From Rhabdochlamydiaceae bacterium (GTDB lineage: Bacteria; Chlamydiota; Chlamydiia; Chlamydiales; Rhabdochlamydiaceae): 64,000 nt of DNA. A program made the translations under genes and the position numbers. Below, piece after piece: positions 60,794-64,000 of this stretch; within the stretch, counting starts at the first letter, position 1; every line of letters starts with the position of its first letter. A model generated the notes under the pieces. That model saw only the letters and a list, made by a program, of their open reading frames with translations. It searched no databases and was not told the origin of the DNA. Location of the stretch: contig JAIELY010000014.1 in NCBI GenBank assembly GCA_019752555.1, forward strand, positions 1 through 64,000. Direction: 5' to 3'.

Positions 60794-62416
60794 ATGAAAA
60801 TAATGACAAATAAACGACTACAGACCCTATTCAATAGCGCTCTCGCAGGTTTAATGCTTTTTTCTCTTCCCCACTCGCCTTTAATGGCAGAAGAAGAGGA
60901 TCAGGAAGAGGGTGTTCTACCGTTTTTAACGAACCATGCAGGATATAGTATTAACTTTCACGAAGTTCCTGTCATTGAGTTTATTCGTTTTGTAAGTAAG
61001 ATTTCTGAAGCGAATTTTATTTATGATGTTAAAGATTTAGCCTTTAACATTTCTCTGTCCACTGGAAGATCTGTGCATTCTGATAAAGTTGTGGGTGCAT
61101 TGATTCAACTGTTGCGCGTCCATGGTTTAGCGGTCAATCAGCAGGGGGATTACTATGTGATCCACCGGATTGATGAAGAAGCTGTTGCGGGCGAAGGGGG
61201 GAAATCGTTTTCGCATTTAACTGCATCTCTCAATCCTCTTCTTGGAGCGCACTCTTTAAAAGATGAATACGAGTTTCTCTCTTATAAATTGCAGTATCAT
61301 GATGGGGGAGAAATTGAAGAGGCGTTGAAGAAAATTGGAGCGGACTTGAAACTTCAGCCGGAAGCTCCTGTAAAATTAATTAATGCGATCCACTCTTTAC
61401 AATGGGTGAAAGCGACAAACTCGCTGCTTTGTTCCGCGGATCCTGAAACGTTAGCTTCATTGCGCCAGTTGATTCAAAGCGTCGATGTGCCGTTGCGCCA
61501 GGTCTTTATCGAGGTTCTCGTGATCGAGACGGATGCGAAAAAAGGAATGGAGTTTGGCTTGCAATGGGCGGCAGGCGGTCAGTTTCATAATAAAGTGGGC
61601 TTCGGAATGGGCAATTTTCAGGGAAGCCATGGCAATAGTGGCTCTTTTGGGCAGATGATGCAAGGGAGCGGACCTTCAAACTCTCCTTCTGGGTTAAGCC
61701 AGTTTCCTTTAGTTCCCGGGTTTGACTTAGGTGTGATCGGCGATATCATCATGCATAAGGGTAAATCGTTTTTAACGTTGGGCTCTTTGGTTTCTGCAAT
61801 TCAAAATGATGGGCAGAGTACGATCGTTCTCAATCAAAAGATTATTACTCAGGACAATAAGAATTCGACGATTTTTGTTGGAGATAACATCCCATTTACA
61901 GGTTCTGTTGTTCAAACGATTGGTCAAAGTCAGCAAACTTCTGCAAATATTGAATACCGCGATGTTGGGGTTAGCCTGAGCATTACGCCTCGTCTTGGAG
62001 AAGGGGATGTGATCACCCTTGATATCAATGAGGAGATCACAGAAAGCCTTGATCACGACATGGCGCTAAATAATAGTTCTGTAAACGGGATCCGAACCAC
62101 TAAGACCAACATGTCGACGCATGTTCACGTTCCTGATAAACATTTCTTGGTTCTCAGCGGGATGATCCGAAATCATAAATCTCATTTTAAAACAGGGGTT
62201 CCTTGTTTAGGCGGGCTTCCAGTTGTCGGCGCTTTATTCAGTAAAACGCGCGAAGGATCTGAAAAACGCAATGTGGTGATTTTTGTGCGTCCTCATATCA
62301 TCCATTCGGTTTCTGATTATGAAAAACTGACCCAGCAGCAGCAAGAATCGTTCCAGGCACAGTCCAACGCTAAGGATTTTTCCGAGGGCGTGGAGTTGGT
62401 ATCTCCAAAGGAATAA
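60794..62416 (+). CDS. Second T3S-type secretin, minimal form
   Basis: 540 residues. Signal peptide (residues ~1-34), N0-like domain (NFHEVPVIEFIRFVSKISEANF), one N-module (YKLQYHDGGEIEEALKKIGA, SLQWVKATNSLLCS), and the secretin barrel (VFIEVLVIETDA, GVIGDIIMHKGKSF, NIEYRDVGVSLSITPRLG, PCLGGLPVVGALF). The single N-module is most like the last module of the long secretin at 7909, and the barrel is nearly parallel to it. A paralogue by duplication, with the repeats lost. The start at 60794 follows AAGGA. Confidence 0.9.
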   Translation: MKIMTNKRLQTLFNSALAGLMLFSLPHSPLMAEEEDQEEGVLPFLTNHAGYSINFHEVPVIEFIRFVSKISEANFIYDVKDLAFNISLSTGRSVHSDKVVGALIQLLRVHGLAVNQQGDYYVIHRIDEEAVAGEGGKSFSHLTASLNPLLGAHSLKDEYEFLSYKLQYHDGGEIEEALKKIGADLKLQPEAPVKLINAIHSLQWVKATNSLLCSADPETLASLRQLIQSVDVPLRQVFIEVLVIETDAKKGMEFGLQWAAGGQFHNKVGFGMGNFQGSHGNSGSFGQMMQGSGPSNSPSGLSQFPLVPGFDLGVIGDIIMHKGKSFLTLGSLVSAIQNDGQSTIVLNQKIITQDNKNSTIFVGDNIPFTGSVVQTIGQSQQTSANIEYRDVGVSLSITPRLGEGDVITLDINEEITESLDHDMALNNSSVNGIRTTKTNMSTHVHVPDKHFLVLSGMIRNHKSHFKTGVPCLGGLPVVGALFSKTREGSEKRNVVIFVRPHIIHSVSDYEKLTQQQQESFQAQSNAKDFSEGVELVSPKE

Positions 62417-62425
62417 ATTCTGCAG

Positions 62426-62454
62426 TTGCGAAAACAGCGCCAATCAGGTATAGT
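62426..62454 (+). promoter_or_regulatory. Promoter of tRNA-Arg
   Basis: TTGCGA and TATAGT with 17-base spacing, ten bases before the tRNA. Confidence 0.65.
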
Positions 62455-62464
62455 GTTGTGCTTT

Positions 62465-62538
62465 GGATTGATAGCTCAGCTGGATAGAGCACCCGCCTTC
62501 TAAGCGGGCGGTCGCAGGTTCGAGTCCTGCTCAATCCG
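62465..62538 (+). tRNA. tRNA-Arg (anticodon TCT)
   Basis: 74-base cloverleaf: acceptor GGATTGA/TCAATCC, anticodon loop CTTCTAA, T-loop TTCGAGT, discriminator G; CCA not encoded. Confidence 0.97.
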
Positions 62539-62564
62539 TTCATTAATTCATACTCAAGTTCACG

Positions 62565-64000
62565 ATGAAAAAAGGAAAAAAGCAGGGTGGGAGCGCTCGC
62601 GCGTCATCCGCATCTGAACCTTCTCTTGGCGATTTTACAATTCAGCTCGTTACGTTTGACAAGCTCTCAGAAAAGCTCAAGGAATTTAAATCTCCTCCTT
62701 TTCAGAAACTCAATGACCAGCAGCGCAGATCCAAGATCAATCAGACCTTATTGCAATTGATACAAAAACAGAAGGAGCCCTGTTTTCTTTTGGCGGCTGT
62801 TTTGGATTTTATTGCGCGGGTGGATGCTCTTAAGGTTTTAGAAGCGTATGCATTTTCCCATTTTGAGCTTTGGCTCAATCAGTTTTCTCTCTTGAGTGCA
62901 GAGGAAAATCTAAAGGTCCGCGCCAAAATTACGGGCAAAAGGGTTCCGCGTGATGAATATCAGTGCCTGTTCCCGATTGGAATGGGAAAAACATATCCTG
63001 GGAGTCATTTTGTTACAGCTCATGGTTCTCCTGACTTAGATACGACAATTGCTTCGTTTTGGGGCTGGGTGGATGCATTTTCTGCACGTGTGTCTGAAAA
63101 TCTTCATTTTTGGAACGTTCCCGGCGGCCCTCCTATGTCGCAGGTGGAAATCGGCATGTTGTTCCAGGAGATTTTTGGGCAGACGATTTTTCAGCATCTG
63201 ATTAAGACGCGCACGAGTTTATTTCTCTCTAGTGTTGAAATGATGACCCAAAAGGGGCTCGTCTACAAGAAAACGGATGTCTCTTCTTTGAGTGTTGATC
63301 ATGGCTCAGCTCAGAATGCGGTCGTTTTGGTCGATGATGGCGGTTTTTATTTGGGAGACTGGCGTAGTTTTGATGGAGAAGGGGTGCGTCATGTGATTAT
63401 TCTCCTTAATAGTTGTTTGCGTTGGTTTGCAAGCCATTTGCATGTGAAGATGATCTCTCTTTTTGGAAGATCGAATCTCTCTGCAAAAGATTTTCCTCCA
63501 TTTGTTAAATCGATGTTTTGTCTCAAGATTAGAGAATGTGAACCTGCCAAAGAATTTACAGAAACGCAGAAGCTGCATTTACAGGATTACTTGCAAAAAG
63601 TGTTAAGGATCAAATCTGGAATTGACTGCACCATTGAAGAGTTTTCTCAAGGGATGAAGAAACTGGATGTTGTAGAGTTTCATGAGTTTGTTAAACTTGT
63701 GGAGTCGATTCAAAAGTCTTCTCTTTTTGATAAGTCGGGGGCATTGCTCGATCAGCGTTCTAAAATTTTTGCCGCTCTTGAAAAGGTCATTAAAGGGCTC
63801 GATCTGGCGATTCTTAGCGTTCGAAATTTTGTCGATCGCCTGGATGTTGCATTTAACATTAAGACGCAGGTCTTTGGCCATGTGTCTCAATCTGTGAGTT
63901 ATCGAGCAGATATTGAAGAGATGCGGGGCAAGATGGGCAATTTCCCTTATCTTACGGTCACATCTTCTGATAAAGAGGGGAGGCTGATGCCTTTAGGAAT
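62565..64000 (+). CDS. Chlamydial conserved protein of unknown function (partial)
   Basis: Starts at ATG 62565 and is still open at the window edge (478 codons). Features: lysine-rich N-terminus, Trp-rich segment (SFWGWVDAFSARVSENLHFW), a conserved-looking CLFPIGMGKTYPGSHFVTAH block and long helical C-terminus (AALEKVIKGLDLAILSVRNF). No signal peptide or membrane segment. I do not recognise the family, and the remaining part is outside the window. Confidence 0.85.
   Translation, partial: MKKGKKQGGSARASSASEPSLGDFTIQLVTFDKLSEKLKEFKSPPFQKLNDQQRRSKINQTLLQLIQKQKEPCFLLAAVLDFIARVDALKVLEAYAFSHFELWLNQFSLLSAEENLKVRAKITGKRVPRDEYQCLFPIGMGKTYPGSHFVTAHGSPDLDTTIASFWGWVDAFSARVSENLHFWNVPGGPPMSQVEIGMLFQEIFGQTIFQHLIKTRTSLFLSSVEMMTQKGLVYKKTDVSSLSVDHGSAQNAVVLVDDGGFYLGDWRSFDGEGVRHVIILLNSCLRWFASHLHVKMISLFGRSNLSAKDFPPFVKSMFCLKIRECEPAKEFTETQKLHLQDYLQKVLRIKSGIDCTIEEFSQGMKKLDVVEFHEFVKLVESIQKSSLFDKSGALLDQRSKIFAALEKVIKGLDLAILSVRNFVDRLDVAFNIKTQVFGHVSQSVSYRADIEEMRGKMGNFPYLTVTSSDKEGRLMPLG

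Noticed and set aside
1-64000. CRISPR array, prophage or insertion sequence
   Set aside because: No array of short spaced repeats, no integrase, transposase or phage structural gene was seen on either strand.

Overview
This window comes from a member of the Chlamydiae, most likely an environmental (Parachlamydiales-type) lineage. The evidence is a complete chlamydial-type type III secretion (T3S) gene run (cdsD-E-F-G, cdsI-N-O-P-Q, pkn5, with scc4 beside cdsD), the tig-clpP-clpX / SNF2-mreB-pckG blocks in the arrangement known from Chlamydia, a kdsA-lpt cluster, and many proteins that look chlamydia-specific. Genus cannot be fixed from the sequence alone. Coding density is high on both strands and no transposase, integrase, prophage or CRISPR array was seen.

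Layout. 1-5.5 kb: a SWIM/SNF2 helicase and der. 5.6-7.8 kb: a leucine-rich-repeat protein and a guanidinoacetate/arginine methyltransferase-like enzyme. 7.9-13.5 kb: a giant T3S secretin with many repeated periplasmic modules, a lipoprotein and a YidD-like secreted protein. 13.5-16.1 kb: two convergent AAA/DUF4143-type ATPases enclosed by two copies of the same palindrome. 16.2-28.1 kb: minus-strand T3S operons (pkn5, sctQ, two sctP-like genes, sctO, sctN, cdsI, cdsG, sctF, cdsE, sctD, scc4). 28.3-35.0 kb: a plus-strand block of candidate T3S substrates, with CopB- and CopD-like translocators plus four unknown secreted-type proteins. 35.0-38.7 kb: clpX, clpP, tig and three tRNA-Gly genes. 39-47.6 kb: second SNF2 helicase, mreB, pckG, dtd, ndk and a heptosyltransferase. 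47.6-53.8 kb: an accessory stretch with a signal-peptide FMN reductase, Inc-like membrane proteins, an ADP-ribosyltransferase-like protein, a membrane-anchored Ntn-hydrolase, gene scars and two secreted proteins. 53.8-58.8 kb: LPS export/KDO operon (kdsA, lptC-like, lptA-like, lptB, HAD, HIT). 59-64 kb: orphan antitoxin-like regulator, dapB, a second and minimal secretin, tRNA-Arg and a partial conserved gene.

How it fits together. The window encodes much of the T3S machine: outer ring (two secretins), inner ring (SctD), needle and needle chaperones, ATPase/stalk, sorting platform, a kinase and translocators. It also holds several candidate effectors with eukaryote-like or host-lipid/protein-modifying folds. 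The most unusual points are the module expansion in the long secretin beside a stripped-down paralogue; a highly acidic insert and internal start site in SctQ; an Inc-like membrane anchor fused to an Ntn-hydrolase; the palindrome-bounded ATPase pair with an RBS-masking three-way hairpin; and a short motif repeated upstream of four accessory/T3S promoters. All functional calls were made by reading translated sequence; no database search was run.
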